The notes: generated from the sequence alone by a model not told the origin. 64,000 nucleotides of DNA from JASHSH01 sp036490215 (GCA_036490215.1 DASXEH010000060.1:47048-111047), one strand, 5' to 3'; counted from the first letter of the stretch, positions 6,754 through 15,691 are shown. Numbers and translations: made by a program.

Positions 6754-7809
6754 TCACACCTTCAGATAGTGGCCCAGCAGAACCTGATCGTTCGGACCGA
6801 AGCGATCCTTGGCGGTCAGGACCTGATGCCAATACGGATAGATCAGGTTGGGCTTGCTGACCTCGCCAAGCTTGGCGAGGTCATCGGCGGTCAGCACGAG
6901 ATCGGCGGCGGCGAGATTGTCGGCCAATTGCGCTTCGGTGCGCGCGCCGAGCACGATGCCCGACACGGCGGGGCGGCCGAGCAGCCAGGCCAGCGCGACT
7001 TGCGCCGCCGAAGCCTTGTGCGCCGCCGCGACAGAAACCAGAACTTCGATGATGTCGTAGAGCCGTTCCTGATTGTAGATCGGCGGCTCGGGGAATTTCT
7101 GCGCGACGCGGGTGCCATCCGGCATCGCCTGGTTGCGGCGATACTTGCCGGTCAGCCAGCCGCCCGCGAGCGGGCTCCACACGAGGATGCCGAGACCCTG
7201 GTCGAGCGAGAGCGGCGTGAGCTCATATTCCACTTCGCGCGCTTCCAGCGTGTAGTGGAGCTGCTGGCTGACGAAGCGCTGATAGAGATGGCTGTCGGAA
7301 ATCGCCAGCGCCTTCATCACTTCCCAGGCGGAATAGTTCGAGACGCCGAGGTAGCGCACCTTGCCGTCGCGCACCAAAGTATCGAGCGCGTGCAGGGTCT
7401 CTTCGAGCGGCGTCAGCCCGTCCCACTCATGGACCTGATAGAGATCGATGCGATCGGTCTTCAGCCGCTTCAGGCTGGCTTCGCACTGCGCGATGATGTG
7501 ATGGCGGGATAAGCCGCGATCGTTCGGCCCCTGACCCATGGGGAAGCGGACTTTGGTGAACAGCAACACGTCGTCGCGCTTCTTGCCCAGCGCCTCGGCC
7601 GTGGCCTCTTCCGACGCGCCGGTCGAATAGGCGTTGGCAGTGTCGAGCCAATTGATGCCTTTGTCGAGGCAGGTGTCGATCATCCGCCGCGCTGTGGTCA
7701 CATCCTGATTGCCCCACATCGACAGGCCGCCCTTGGTGGCGAAGGTCGCCGTACCCAGGCCGAGAGTCGAAATGCGCAGGCCAGAACGGCCGAGTTGCCG
7801 ATATTCCAT
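6754..7809 (-). CDS. Aldo/keto reductase
   Basis: The 351-residue protein is a TIM-barrel NADPH-dependent carbonyl reductase. All four catalytic residues are visible: D56 and Y61 in NWLDTANAYSTG, K86 in LLFTKVRFP and H127 in LYQVHEWD. The family start LGRSGLRISTLGLGTATF and the cofactor-binding segment VSGIVLGARTEAQLADNLAA near 280-300 are also present. The subfamily resembles the general-stress and potassium-channel beta-subunit-like reductases (YajO or YhdN type) that act on aldehydes of unknown origin. It is transcribed alone; the gap upstream shows no clear regulatory sequence. Confidence 0.9.
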   Translation of the reverse strand: MEYRQLGRSGLRISTLGLGTATFATKGGLSMWGNQDVTTARRMIDTCLDKGINWLDTANAYSTGASEEATAEALGKKRDDVLLFTKVRFPMGQGPNDRGLSRHHIIAQCEASLKRLKTDRIDLYQVHEWDGLTPLEETLHALDTLVRDGKVRYLGVSNYSAWEVMKALAISDSHLYQRFVSQQLHYTLEAREVEYELTPLSLDQGLGILVWSPLAGGWLTGKYRRNQAMPDGTRVAQKFPEPPIYNQERLYDIIEVLVSVAAAHKASAAQVALAWLLGRPAVSGIVLGARTEAQLADNLAAADLVLTADDLAKLGEVSKPNLIYPYWHQVLTAKDRFGPNDQVLLGHYLKV

Positions 7810-7912
7810 GGTTCTCCCCGTGATTTTTGGTTGCCGTCAAGAAATGCAGGACTGAAGGATTGCGGCTCGCGGCGCTGGTCGCAAGCGCCGTTCGCGCATG
7901 GCGGGTGTGAGA

Positions 7913-8566
7913 TCAGCTTGAAGCGGTTTCCAGCAGCTCGGCTTCGCCGCGGGCGATGTCGATCAGGCGGGCCAACATATCGGGTTCTTGCGCGCCGGCC
8001 ACGGCATAGCGGCCATCGAAGATGTAGCAGGGGATGCCGCCTACGCCCAGGCGATGCACGCGTGCGTTCTCGCCTTCGACTTCAGTCGCCCCCTCGCCGG
8101 CATCGAGATAGCGCTCGGCCTCATCGGCCGGTAGGCCGACCGAGGTGGCCAGGCGGCGCAGCACATCGCGGTCGCCGATATCCATGCCGCGCACGAAATA
8201 GGCGCCGAAGATCGCCTCGACCAGTTGCGCCTGTTTGCCGGTGCCGGCAGCCCATTGGATCAGCCGATGCGAATCGATACTGCTGGGAATGCGGGTGATG
8301 CTGTTGAAGTCAAACGCGATGCCCTCGGCCTCACCGGCGCCCGCGATCGCGCCATGGATGCGCTGGATGCGATAGGCGCTGCCGAATTTGCGCTCGAGAT
8401 AGATCTGCCATTCGAGCCCGTCGGGCGGCATTTCGGGATTGAGCAGGAACGGCCGCCACCGGATTTCGGTGCGCACCTCCGGCCGCAGGGCCAAAGCGCG
8501 CTCCAGCCGATGCTTGCCGATGAAGCACCAGGGACAAACCGTGTCGAAGACCACGTCGATCCGCAT
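7913..8566 (-). CDS. DsbA-family oxidoreductase, FrnE-like (2-hydroxychromene-2-carboxylate isomerase fold)
   Basis: The 217-residue protein has a thioredoxin-like fold with the redox motif C11-P-W-C14 right after the first strand (MRIDVVFDTV) and a cis-proline loop GVGGIPCYIF at about 173-182. The central helical insertion (residues about 50-150) and the absence of a signal peptide mark the cytoplasmic FrnE/DSBA-like group, which handles thiol-disulfide exchange or glutathione-dependent isomerisation. It is divergent from the MOSC gene, with a 91-base shared upstream region. The substrate is unknown. Confidence 0.85.
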   Translation of the reverse strand: MRIDVVFDTVCPWCFIGKHRLERALALRPEVRTEIRWRPFLLNPEMPPDGLEWQIYLERKFGSAYRIQRIHGAIAGAGEAEGIAFDFNSITRIPSSIDSHRLIQWAAGTGKQAQLVEAIFGAYFVRGMDIGDRDVLRRLATSVGLPADEAERYLDAGEGATEVEGENARVHRLGVGGIPCYIFDGRYAVAGAQEPDMLARLIDIARGEAELLETASS

Positions 8567-8657
8567 CAGGCGATCTTAGCACGGTGATGGGCAGGGGAAC
8601 ATGGGGGGCCGCCGTGACAGTTGATCTATTCACAGCCAGCCGTGATAAATAAGGGGT

Positions 8658-9419
8658 ATGGCTGCCATAACCCATATTTTCCGCTACCCCATCAAAGGCC
8701 TGTCGCCCGAGGCGCTGGATACCGTAACCCTGACCGAGGGCCAGGGCCTGCCCTATGACCGGATCTTCGCGCTGACCCGGCCGGGCGGGGCGGTCGATCC
8801 CGATAGGCCGGCCTGGGCGCGCAAATCCAACTTCCTCTGCCTGATGCTCGACGAGCAACTGGCCGCGATACGCACGGAATTTGACGAGACCACGCGGCGG
8901 TTGGTGGTGTGGCAGGACGGTGTGCCGATCCTGGCCGCAAATGTCGATGACGCTGGCGAGCGCAAGACGATCGAAGGTTTCTTCCGCGGGCTGGTGGGCG
9001 ACAATATTCCAAGCGCGCCGCGCTTCGTCACTGCCGCCAATGGCGAGTTCATGGACAGCAAGGACAAGACCGTCTCGCTGATCAATCTGGCCAGCATTCG
9101 CCATATGGAAGAAAAATGGGGCGAGGGTCTCGATCTGCGCCGCTTCCGCGCCAATATCTATGTCGATGGTCTGGAGCCCTGGATCGAACATCAATGGATC
9201 GGCGCGACGCTCTCGATCGGCGGCACGCGCTGTTATGTCGATCGCCGTAACGCGCGCTGCGCGGCCGTCAATGTCGATCCCGCGACGGGTGAGCGCGACA
9301 TGAATATCCCACGCGCGATGATTGACTCCTACGGCCATGCCGATCTTGGGCTCAACCTCCATGTCCATGGCGGCGGGCCGATCACGGTGGGCGATACCGT
9401 CACCGTATTGGAGGCCTAG
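8658..9419 (+). CDS. MOSC-domain protein
   Basis: The 253-residue protein starts with the MOSC N-terminal beta-barrel (HIFRYPIKGLSPEALDTVTL) and ends with a MOSC domain containing RCAAVNVDPATGERDMNIP. The cysteine in RCAAV sits at the position that holds sulfur or the molybdenum cofactor in MOCOS and mARC proteins. Such proteins bind Moco and reduce N-hydroxylated compounds or transfer sulfur. A ribosome site AAGGGG is placed five bases before the ATG. The VOC gene follows after five bases, so the two form an operon. The exact substrate is not known. Confidence 0.85.
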   Translation: MAAITHIFRYPIKGLSPEALDTVTLTEGQGLPYDRIFALTRPGGAVDPDRPAWARKSNFLCLMLDEQLAAIRTEFDETTRRLVVWQDGVPILAANVDDAGERKTIEGFFRGLVGDNIPSAPRFVTAANGEFMDSKDKTVSLINLASIRHMEEKWGEGLDLRRFRANIYVDGLEPWIEHQWIGATLSIGGTRCYVDRRNARCAAVNVDPATGERDMNIPRAMIDSYGHADLGLNLHVHGGGPITVGDTVTVLEA

Positions 9420-9424
9420 ACGCG

Positions 9425-9817
9425 ATGCCCTTCGCCATCGACCGCATCGATCATGTCGTCCTTACGGTGAAAGACATCGACGTCACTTGCGCCTTCTATA
9501 CGCGCGCTCTGGGCATGCGGGTCGAAACCTTCGGCGAGACCGCGGCCAAACGCACGGCGTTGGTCTTCGGCCTGCAGAAATTCAACCTGCATCGGGCCGG
9601 GCATGAGTTCGAACCCAAGGCGAAAACGCCGACACCGGGTTCGGCCGATCTCTGCTTGATCACAGAGACGCCGATGGGTGATGTGATCGCGCATCTGAAG
9701 GCGTGCAATGTGGCGATCGAGGAAGGCCCGGTGCCGCGCACCGGCGCGATCGGCACGCTGCGCTCGGTTTATGTGCGCGATCCCGATCAGAACCTAATCG
9801 AGATTTCGAATTACTGA
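9425..9817 (+). CDS. VOC-family (glyoxalase/dioxygenase fold) protein
   Basis: The 130-residue protein is a single vicinal-oxygen-chelate unit: IDRIDHVVLTVKDIDVTCAF at the start with the first metal-type histidine, LHRAGHEFEP in the middle, and VYVRDPDQNLIEISNY at the end with the terminal glutamate. Members use a divalent metal to isomerise, cleave or bind small molecules, including fosfomycin-like antibiotics and methylglyoxal adducts. It is co-transcribed with the MOSC gene five bases upstream. The gene converges on the threonine-aldolase-like gene, with a palindromic repeat between them. Confidence 0.85.
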   Translation: MPFAIDRIDHVVLTVKDIDVTCAFYTRALGMRVETFGETAAKRTALVFGLQKFNLHRAGHEFEPKAKTPTPGSADLCLITETPMGDVIAHLKACNVAIEEGPVPRTGAIGTLRSVYVRDPDQNLIEISNY

Positions 9818-9820
9818 AGC

Positions 9821-9955
9821 GTCATTCCGGACAAGCTGAGTGTCATGCATCGCATGATGCGAAGCGCAGATCCGGAATCCAGGAGATATTCCCGCGAAGC
9901 GGCTTCCGAGCCGTTGCTCTGGACCCCGGATAACGCTGCGCGTTTCCGGGGTGAC
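9821..9955. repeat. GTC...CCA...TGG...GAC paired-hairpin element, CCGG subfamily (copy 1)
   Basis: The element reads GTC, a hairpin with TCCGG and CCGGA arms, CCAGG, a spacer, CTGG, a second hairpin with CCCCGG and CCGGGG arms, and GTGAC. The second half (ACCCCGGATAACGCTGCGCG onward) is identical to that of the copy at 42637-42735. It fills the gap between two convergent genes. Confidence 0.8.
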
Positions 9956-9960
9956 GGACA

Positions 9961-10989
9961 CTACCGAGCGTGCTTCTTCGCCGCGGCGACGAACTTGGTC
10001 ACGTCCGCTTCCGTCGTCTGGAAGCTGGTGACCAGACGCAGGCAGGTGGCGGTCGGGCCGCCCCAGCGGTAGAAGCCGAAGCCTTCGGCCTCCAGCGTGC
10101 GGATCATCGCGTCGGGCAGGTTGACGAAAACCTCGTTGGCTTCGACCGGGTAGAGCAGGCTGAGGCCGTTGATCGCGGCGAGGCCTGCGCCCAGCTTCGA
10201 GGCCATCGCGTTGGCGTTGCGCGCGTTCTTCAGCCACAGATCGTCGGTCAGATAGGCATCGAGCTGCGCCGAGAGATAGCGCATCTTCGAGAACAGATGC
10301 CCGGCGCGCTTGCGGCGATAGCCGAACGTGGCGGTGTGCGCCGCGCCGAAATAGATCACGGCTTCGGCGGCCATGGCGCCGTTCTTGGTCGCGCCGAAGC
10401 TCAGCACATCGATGCCCGACTTCCAGGAGAGATCGGCGGGCGAGCAGCCGAGTGCGGCGATAGCATTGGCAAAGCGTGCGCCGTCCACATGCAGGGCCAG
10501 CTTGTGGCGTTTGGCGAGTTCGGAAATCGCGCCGAGCTGTGCGGGCGTATAGACGCCACCGGTTTCGGTCGCCTGGCTCAAGCTGATCGCCGCGGGCTGG
10601 GTGTTGTGCACGCGGCCGGCGCCGGCGATGCGCGATTCGATCTCGGCCGGGGCCAGCTTGCCATGTTCGCCGGGGATGCGGATCAGGCTGCCGCCGCCGG
10701 TATAGAACTCCGGTGCGCCGCATTCGTCATTGGCAATGTGGGCGCCCTCGTGGCAATAGATCACGCCCCAATTCGGCGTGACCGTGGCCAGCGCCAGCGA
10801 ATTGGCGGCGGTGCCGGTGGCCACCGGAAACACCGTGACCTCATGCTCGAAAATCTCGGCGATGCGCGTGTTGAGCCGCTGCGAGATCGGATCGTCGCCA
10901 TAGCCCGAGGCCGTGCCGGTATTGGCGGCGGCCAAGGCCGCCATGATCGCGGGCGAAACGCCGCTGGTGTTGTCGCTGCGGAAATCCAT
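9961..10989 (-). CDS. Threonine aldolase-like PLP enzyme (low-specificity aldolase/beta-eliminating lyase)
   Basis: The protein is a fold-type I pyridoxal-phosphate enzyme. It opens MDFRSDNTSGVSPAIMAAL, carries the cofactor-stacking segment FPVATGTAANSLAL, the phosphate-side aspartate in LALHVDGARFANA, and the Schiff-base lysine in LSFGATKNGAM at about residue 200. Low-specificity threonine aldolases cleave threonine or allo-threonine into glycine and acetaldehyde. ATG at 10989 gives 342 residues and starts at the conserved FRSDN; a further 12 residues upstream are possible. It is divergent from the gamma-carbonic anhydrase-like gene. Confidence 0.85.
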   Translation of the reverse strand: MDFRSDNTSGVSPAIMAALAAANTGTASGYGDDPISQRLNTRIAEIFEHEVTVFPVATGTAANSLALATVTPNWGVIYCHEGAHIANDECGAPEFYTGGGSLIRIPGEHGKLAPAEIESRIAGAGRVHNTQPAAISLSQATETGGVYTPAQLGAISELAKRHKLALHVDGARFANAIAALGCSPADLSWKSGIDVLSFGATKNGAMAAEAVIYFGAAHTATFGYRRKRAGHLFSKMRYLSAQLDAYLTDDLWLKNARNANAMASKLGAGLAAINGLSLLYPVEANEVFVNLPDAMIRTLEAEGFGFYRWGGPTATCLRLVTSFQTTEADVTKFVAAAKKHAR

Positions 10990-11143
10990 GCCCGTTATAG
11001 AGCAGACGCCGCGCAGTTCGTCCATAGGGCACGAGTTTCCGGTGGCGCCTATATGCGGCGCGCTCTTGATCTCGATCCGAGGCGCGTGAAAATAGGACCG
11101 GAAAGGTCCATTTCATTCGCCACCGTCCATAGGGAGTCCTGCG

Positions 11144-11740
11144 ATGATCGTTACCCATCTTGGCAAGACGCCGCGTGTCGATCCCACCGCTTATGTCGCG
11201 CCGAATGCGGTGCTGTGCGGCGATGTCACGGTCGGTCCCGGCTGCCGCATTCTGTTCGGGGCGCAGGTGATCGCCGAGGGTGGTTCGATCGCGATCGGCC
11301 GCGAATGCATCGTCATGGAAAATGCGGTGCTGCGGTCGTCGGCGCTGCACAGCCTCAGCATCGGCAACAACTGTCTCATCGGGCCGCATGCCCATGTGGT
11401 CGGCTGTACGGTGGCCGACGAGGTCTTCATCGCCACCGGCGCGTCGGTCTTCCATGCCGCGCGCATCGGCAAGGGCGCCGAAGTGCGCATCAACGGTATC
11501 GTCCATCTGCGCACGGTGCTTGAGCCGGGTGCGACGGTTCCCATCGGCTGGGTTGCGGTTGGCGATCCCGCACAGATTCTGCCGCCCGACCAGCATGATG
11601 CGATCTGGGAGGCACAGAAGCCGCTGAATTTTCCGCTGACGGTCTACGGCATCGAGCGCGACGAGGCCGATATGGTGAAGATCACGCGCAAGCTGGTGAG
11701 CACTTACGGCACGCATAGCGCCGATAGCGTAGAAAAGTGA
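11144..11740 (+). CDS. Gamma-class carbonic anhydrase-like hexapeptide protein
   Basis: The 198-residue protein is a left-handed beta-helix built from hexapeptide repeats (AVLCGDVTVGPGCRILFGAQ, then SIGNNCLIGPHAHVVGCTVA). Histidines spaced like the zinc ligands of gamma-carbonic anhydrases occur in SALHSL, GPHAHV and VFHAAR. Members are true carbonic anhydrases, bacterial acyl-carnitine-associated CaiE-like proteins, or structural proteins. The C-terminal 45 residues (WEAQKPLNFPLTVYGIERDE) extend beyond the helix. A canonical ribosome site is weak. It converges on the cupin gene with a one-base gap. Confidence 0.8.
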   Translation: MIVTHLGKTPRVDPTAYVAPNAVLCGDVTVGPGCRILFGAQVIAEGGSIAIGRECIVMENAVLRSSALHSLSIGNNCLIGPHAHVVGCTVADEVFIATGASVFHAARIGKGAEVRINGIVHLRTVLEPGATVPIGWVAVGDPAQILPPDQHDAIWEAQKPLNFPLTVYGIERDEADMVKITRKLVSTYGTHSADSVEK

Positions 11741-11741
11741 T

Positions 11742-12275
11742 CTAGCGGTAGAGCGACTCGATCGTATCCTCGGGAAAGCCCATCTTGTTGTAGTGCGCTT
11801 TGCACAGCGCGATGTAGTCGTGCACGTCGAAATGGCCGACCGACTTGCCCTCATTGTCGAGCCAGATCAGCGGGCCTTTGACGATGAAAAAGACTTTCAT
11901 CGGATCTTTGTGTTCATAGGCCACCAGCGTGTGGCCTTCGCCGGGCGTCTCGTAGACGAAATCCCCCGCGGTGGCCGTCCATTCGTGTTCGAGATAGCCC
12001 CATTTGCCCGAGAGGGTGAGGGCGAACACCTCATGCGGATGGTAGTGCCGATTGACCAGTCCCGCGCCCTTGGCCATCAAGATGTCGCACCACTTGTTCT
12101 GATGCGGCGAAATCCAGAGGGGGCGTGAGAACACGGTCTCGGAGAAGGGCACATAATAGCGTTCGTCATCGGTGGCCGCGTTGGGGATATAGGCCTCGGG
12201 CAGGGCATCGGGCTGAAACACCCGCTCGATCGGCTTCAGACTGCGCCAGAACTCGGCATTGGGCTTCTCGGGCAC
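11742..12275 (-). CDS. Cupin-fold dioxygenase-like protein (2,4'-dihydroxyacetophenone dioxygenase family)
   Basis: The 177-residue protein carries a cupin metal site: H-x-H with E in NRHYHPHEVFALTLSG and a further histidine in GEGHTLV. The surrounding sequence (LWISPHQNKWCDILMAKGAG, LEHEWTATAGDFVYETP) resembles the 2,4'-dihydroxyacetophenone dioxygenase family, iron enzymes that split an alpha-hydroxyketone C-C bond. GTG at 12275 is chosen because GGGAGG lies six bases upstream and longer frames would run into the divergent SDR gene. It shares a 189-base regulatory region with that SDR and is probably part of the same catabolic unit. The real substrate is unknown. Confidence 0.75.
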   Translation of the reverse strand: MPEKPNAEFWRSLKPIERVFQPDALPEAYIPNAATDDERYYVPFSETVFSRPLWISPHQNKWCDILMAKGAGLVNRHYHPHEVFALTLSGKWGYLEHEWTATAGDFVYETPGEGHTLVAYEHKDPMKVFFIVKGPLIWLDNEGKSVGHFDVHDYIALCKAHYNKMGFPEDTIESLYR

Positions 12276-12306
12276 GGCAACCTCCCATCTGGTGCGACTT
12301 GATTTA

Positions 12307-12321
12307 GTTTGGTATACAAAC
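12307..12321. promoter_or_regulatory. Candidate operator in the cupin/SDR divergent region
   Basis: GTTTG, five bases, CAAAC form a perfect inverted repeat around a GTATA centre, 31 bases upstream of the cupin start codon. Size and symmetry suit a dimeric regulator; the MarR-type protein encoded at 13259 is the obvious candidate. This is a sequence-only prediction. Confidence 0.35.
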
Positions 12322-12464
12322 GATATGCTGATTTGAAGACGCCAGGAAGAGGGAGGTTTTCGGGCTCTTCGCATCTGCACAAGACGATGGTGGATCAAGG
12401 CTCCGCCGTTGGGCAATAAAGAAAGAACGCCGCGCTTTGAGCGCAGGCACCAGGGAGAAACAAG

Positions 12465-13220
12465 ATGGCCGCACTCGACGGGAAGGTCTGCTTCATCACC
12501 GGTGGCGCCGGCAGTATCGGCTTGGCGACCGCGAAGCTCTTCGCTGCCGAAGGTGCGAAGGTGATGATCGTCGATCGCAACGAAGCCGATCTGAAAAAGG
12601 CCGTGGCCGTTCTCGGCGAGCGCGGCGCGTCGATGGTCTGCGATGTCAGCAAAGCCGCGAGCGTGCAGGAATGTGTTGCCGCCACCGTTAAAAAGTGGGG
12701 CAAGATTGACGTGGTGTTCAGCAATGCGGGCAATTTCGGCACCATCGCGCCGATCCAGGATTATCCCGAAGAGGTGTTTGAAGCCGTCTACGCCGTCCAT
12801 GTGAAGGGCGCGTTCCTGGTCGCGAAATATGCGGTGCCGCAGATGAACGACGGCGGCAGCATCATCATCACCTCAAGCGTGGCCGGCACGCGCGGCGATC
12901 CAGGCGTCTATGCTTACATCACCGCCAAGCATGCGCAGGTGGGGCTGATGCGCTGCCTGGCCAAGGAACTCGCACCGCGCCGCATCCGCGTCAACACCGT
13001 CCATCCCGGGCCGATCGACAACGGCTTCCAGGCCAATGTCGAAGAGGGATTATCGAAAGCCATCAATCGCGACGGCGCCGAATTCTTCAACGAAATGATT
13101 CCGCTGGGCCGGCACGGCACGCCCGACGAAATCGCCAAATCCGTATTGTATCTCGCTTCGGATCAAAGCACCTTCACCACGGGCCTGCTGCTCATGGTCG
13201 ATGGCGGCATGAGCGTGTAA
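12465..13220 (+). CDS. SDR-family oxidoreductase
   Basis: The 251-residue protein is a classical short-chain dehydrogenase: NAD(P)-binding TGGAGSIGLATAKLF at about 12, NAG in VVFSNAGNFG, catalytic serine in IIITSSVAG, YAYITAKHA carrying the Tyr-x3-Lys pair, and the PGPIDNGF turn after the active site. It ends with LLLMVDGGMSV, typical of the family. GGGAGAAAC precedes the ATG. It probably oxidises or reduces a hydroxyl or ketone intermediate in the pathway encoded by this cluster. The MarR gene follows 38 bases downstream. Confidence 0.9.
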   Translation: MAALDGKVCFITGGAGSIGLATAKLFAAEGAKVMIVDRNEADLKKAVAVLGERGASMVCDVSKAASVQECVAATVKKWGKIDVVFSNAGNFGTIAPIQDYPEEVFEAVYAVHVKGAFLVAKYAVPQMNDGGSIIITSSVAGTRGDPGVYAYITAKHAQVGLMRCLAKELAPRRIRVNTVHPGPIDNGFQANVEEGLSKAINRDGAEFFNEMIPLGRHGTPDEIAKSVLYLASDQSTFTTGLLLMVDGGMSV

Positions 13221-13258
13221 TCGGGGCCGCTGGTCGGACATGAACAGACGAGGCGAAG

Positions 13259-13738
13259 GTGCGCGCGACAACGAAAAAGAAGGCCGGGGACGAGGCTGTG
13301 CTGATCGGCGACGTCAAACTCGGTCTGCTCGAGAATTTCATCGGCTTCCATCTGCGGCTGGCGCAGGACGCCTCGTTCCGCGGCTTTGCACGGAATACGG
13401 GGCAGAGGAATCTTCAGCCCGGCCGGTTTGCTGCGCTGGTGGTGCTGCACAACAACCCGGGCATCACGCTCGGCGCTCTGGGCCGCGCCATCGCGCGCGA
13501 CAAATCGACCATGACGCCGCTGATCCAGGATTTGAAGCGTCGTGGGCTGATCGATCGCAAACCGTCCGAGACCGATCGCCGCCGCGTGCATCTGACGCTG
13601 ACCAAAGCGGGCGAGCAGGTGCTGAAGGATCTGACGCGCCACGCCAAGCTTCACGACCGGATGCTGGACGAGCTGGTGGGCGGGAAGAAAGACGAGTTCA
13701 TCGCGCTGTTGCGCAAGATTTACGACGCGCTGGGCTGA
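13259..13738 (+). CDS. MarR-family transcriptional regulator
   Basis: The 159-residue protein has the MarR winged helix-turn-helix: LQPGRFAALVVLHNNPGITL, then ALGRAIARDKSTMTPLIQDL and the wing KPSETDRRRVHLTLTKAGEQ. DxRRxxLxLTxxG is the family hallmark. It starts at GTG with GAGGCGAAG just before. Its position between the SDR and TPP-enzyme genes makes it the likely repressor of the catabolic cluster, released by a pathway acid or CoA ester; the inverted repeat at 12307-12321 is a candidate binding site. Confidence 0.88.
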   Translation: MRATTKKKAGDEAVLIGDVKLGLLENFIGFHLRLAQDASFRGFARNTGQRNLQPGRFAALVVLHNNPGITLGALGRAIARDKSTMTPLIQDLKRRGLIDRKPSETDRRRVHLTLTKAGEQVLKDLTRHAKLHDRMLDELVGGKKDEFIALLRKIYDALG

Positions 13739-13771
13739 ACCGGCGCCGAGACCACTGGGAGCCTGATCGGT

Positions 13772-15487
13772 ATGTATAGCGCGAGCACCGCGTTGCTGGA
13801 GGCCCTGGGGGAAGCGGGGGTTTCGTACATTTTCGCGAATTTCGGCAGCGACCATCCGGCGCTGGTCGAAGCGATCGCCGAAGCGCATGCGCATGGCCGC
13901 AAGATCCCGACCATCGTCACCAGCCCCTATGAAATGGTGGCGATGACCTGTGCGCAGGGCTTCGCCCAAGTATCGGGCCAGGCGCAGGCGGTGGTGGTGC
14001 ATGTGGATTGCGGCACACAGTCGCTCGCCGGCGCCGTGCACAATGCCGCCCGTGGCCGCGCGCCTGTCTTCATCTTCGCCGGGCTTTCGCCCTTCACGCA
14101 GGAAGGCGAGCATCCCGGCAGCCGTAACGAGTTCATCCATTGGATTCAGGATACACACGATCAGCGCGGCATCGTCCGCGAGTATATGAAATACGACAAC
14201 GAGCTGCGCTCGGGCAAAAACGTGAAGCCGATCGTGCATCGCGCGATGCAGATCGCGCATAGCGATCCCAAGGGCCCGGTGTATCTGGTCGGCGCGCGCG
14301 AGGTGATGGAGCAGGAAGGCGAGAAGCGCGAGACCGATATCGGCCAGTGGACGCCTGTCGCGCCGATCCCGATGCCTGCCGATGGTGTCGCGCTGCTGGT
14401 CGATGTGCTGGCCAAGGCAAAGCGGCCGCTGATCGTCACCACCTATGTCGGACGTAAGCCCGAAGCGGTGGCCGAGCTTGCCACGTTCTGCGAGCGCCTC
14501 GGTGTCGGCCTGCTCGAATCCGTGCCGATGTCGATGAACTTTCCGCATGACAGCGTTTTCTATCAGGGCAATCACTGGAACCATCCGTTCCAGAACGAGA
14601 TCCTTGCCGAAGCCGATGTGGTTCTGGTGATCGATAGCGACGTGCCCTGGATTCCCACGGTCAACAAGCCTGCGGCCGATGCGGCGATCTATCATATCGA
14701 CGTCGACCCGCTGAAGGAGTCGATGCCGCTTTGGTATCTGCGCGCGCGCAAGAGCTTCCAGGCGGATGCTGCGACAGCGCTGGCGCAGATGAACGCCTAT
14801 CTCGACGGGATCACGCTCGATGCCGCCGCTGTCAAGGCGCGGCGCGATCACTACGCGGCCAAGCATCAGGCGCGGCGTGACAAGCTCGCCAAGCTCGAAG
14901 CCAAGCCGACCGACGGTGTGATCACGCCTGAATACCTCACCGCCTGCGTGCGCAAGCATATCGATGCCGACGCGATCGTGCTCAGCGAAGGCATCACCAA
15001 CTATCACGTCATCTGCGATCACATCGCCAAGACCAAGCCGGGCACGTTCTTCGGCAGCGGCGGCGGCTCGCTGGGCTGGAACGGCGGTGCGGCGATCGGC
15101 GCCAAACTGGCGGCGCCCGACAAGGATGTGGTCGCGCTGTCAGGGGACGGCTGCTACATGTTCTCGATCCCGTCGACCGTGCATTGGATGGCGCGGCAAT
15201 ACAAAACGCCGTTCCTGCAGGTGGTCTACAACAACCGCGGGTGGAAAGCACCGAAGTTCTCGGCGCTGGCCGTGCACCCCAATGGCTATGCCAGCAAGGC
15301 CAACGAGATCGGCGTCAGCTTCGATCCGCCGCCCGACTATTCGCAGATCGCGGCCGCGGCCGGCGGCGCCTATGCGCGCGCGGTGAAGCGGGTCGAGGAT
15401 GTGGACGGGGCCATTGTCGAGGCGCTGCGCGTGGTACGCGAGGAAAAGCGCTGCGCCGTGCTCGATGTGTGGCTGGAGCACCTGTAG
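13772..15487 (+). CDS. Thiamine-pyrophosphate-dependent enzyme, acetolactate synthase/benzoylformate decarboxylase superfamily
   Basis: The 571-residue protein has the three TPP-enzyme domains. The N-terminal pyrimidine domain has the cofactor-activating E54 in TSPYEMVAMTCAQGF. The middle domain includes PLIVTTYVGRKPEAV. The C-terminal pyrophosphate domain shows GDG followed by NN (DVVALSGDGCYMF, then LQVVYNNRGW). It is not a housekeeping acetolactate synthase: there is no small subunit gene, and the neighbours are an SDR, an M24 protein and a hydroxyacid dehydrogenase. Decarboxylation or carboligation of a 2-oxo acid in the local pathway is the best guess. A palindromic repeat separates it from the M24 gene. 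Confidence 0.85.
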   Translation: MYSASTALLEALGEAGVSYIFANFGSDHPALVEAIAEAHAHGRKIPTIVTSPYEMVAMTCAQGFAQVSGQAQAVVVHVDCGTQSLAGAVHNAARGRAPVFIFAGLSPFTQEGEHPGSRNEFIHWIQDTHDQRGIVREYMKYDNELRSGKNVKPIVHRAMQIAHSDPKGPVYLVGAREVMEQEGEKRETDIGQWTPVAPIPMPADGVALLVDVLAKAKRPLIVTTYVGRKPEAVAELATFCERLGVGLLESVPMSMNFPHDSVFYQGNHWNHPFQNEILAEADVVLVIDSDVPWIPTVNKPAADAAIYHIDVDPLKESMPLWYLRARKSFQADAATALAQMNAYLDGITLDAAAVKARRDHYAAKHQARRDKLAKLEAKPTDGVITPEYLTACVRKHIDADAIVLSEGITNYHVICDHIAKTKPGTFFGSGGGSLGWNGGAAIGAKLAAPDKDVVALSGDGCYMFSIPSTVHWMARQYKTPFLQVVYNNRGWKAPKFSALAVHPNGYASKANEIGVSFDPPPDYSQIAAAAGGAYARAVKRVEDVDGAIVEALRVVREEKRCAVLDVWLEHL

Positions 15488-15512
15488 GCCATAAAGTCCT
15501 GCGTCGTTTTTT

Positions 15513-15591
15513 GTCATGGCCGGGCTTGACCCGGCCATCCACGACTTTCTTGCGGTACCGCGTGGATGCCCGGATCAAGTCCGGGCATGAC
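15513..15591. repeat. GTC...CCA...TGG...GAC paired-hairpin element, GGCCGGG subfamily (copy 2)
   Basis: GTC, hairpin GGCCGGG/CCCGGCC, CCACG, spacer, CGTGG, hairpin GCCCGGA/TCCGGGC, GAC. It lies 25 bases after the TPP-enzyme stop and 100 bases before the M24 start. It is closely related to the copies at 20129-20215 and 25411-25481. Confidence 0.85.
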
Positions 15592-15691
15592 GACTTTTGT
15601 GTTCTTAGTGTCCGAACATACCTGGACTCTCAGATTGAGCGTCCAACGTAAACACGCCAAGATCGTGCCTCAAGGAAACGCGAGGGACCCA

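Noticed and set aside
8621..8649. TTGATC, 17 bases, GATAAA as a promoter of the MOSC gene
   Set aside because: The predicted transcription start would be only about two bases before the ATG, which conflicts with the ribosome site AAGGGG being used.
9970..11523. 517-codon open frame on + spanning the aldolase-like gene
   Set aside because: It overlaps two well-supported genes (threonine aldolase-like on -, gamma-carbonic anhydrase-like on +) and has shadow-type composition. High GC produces such frames.
13163..15022. 619-codon open frame on - opposite the MarR and TPP-enzyme genes
   Set aside because: The + strand genes have complete motifs, while this frame is His/Arg-rich without any recognisable domain.
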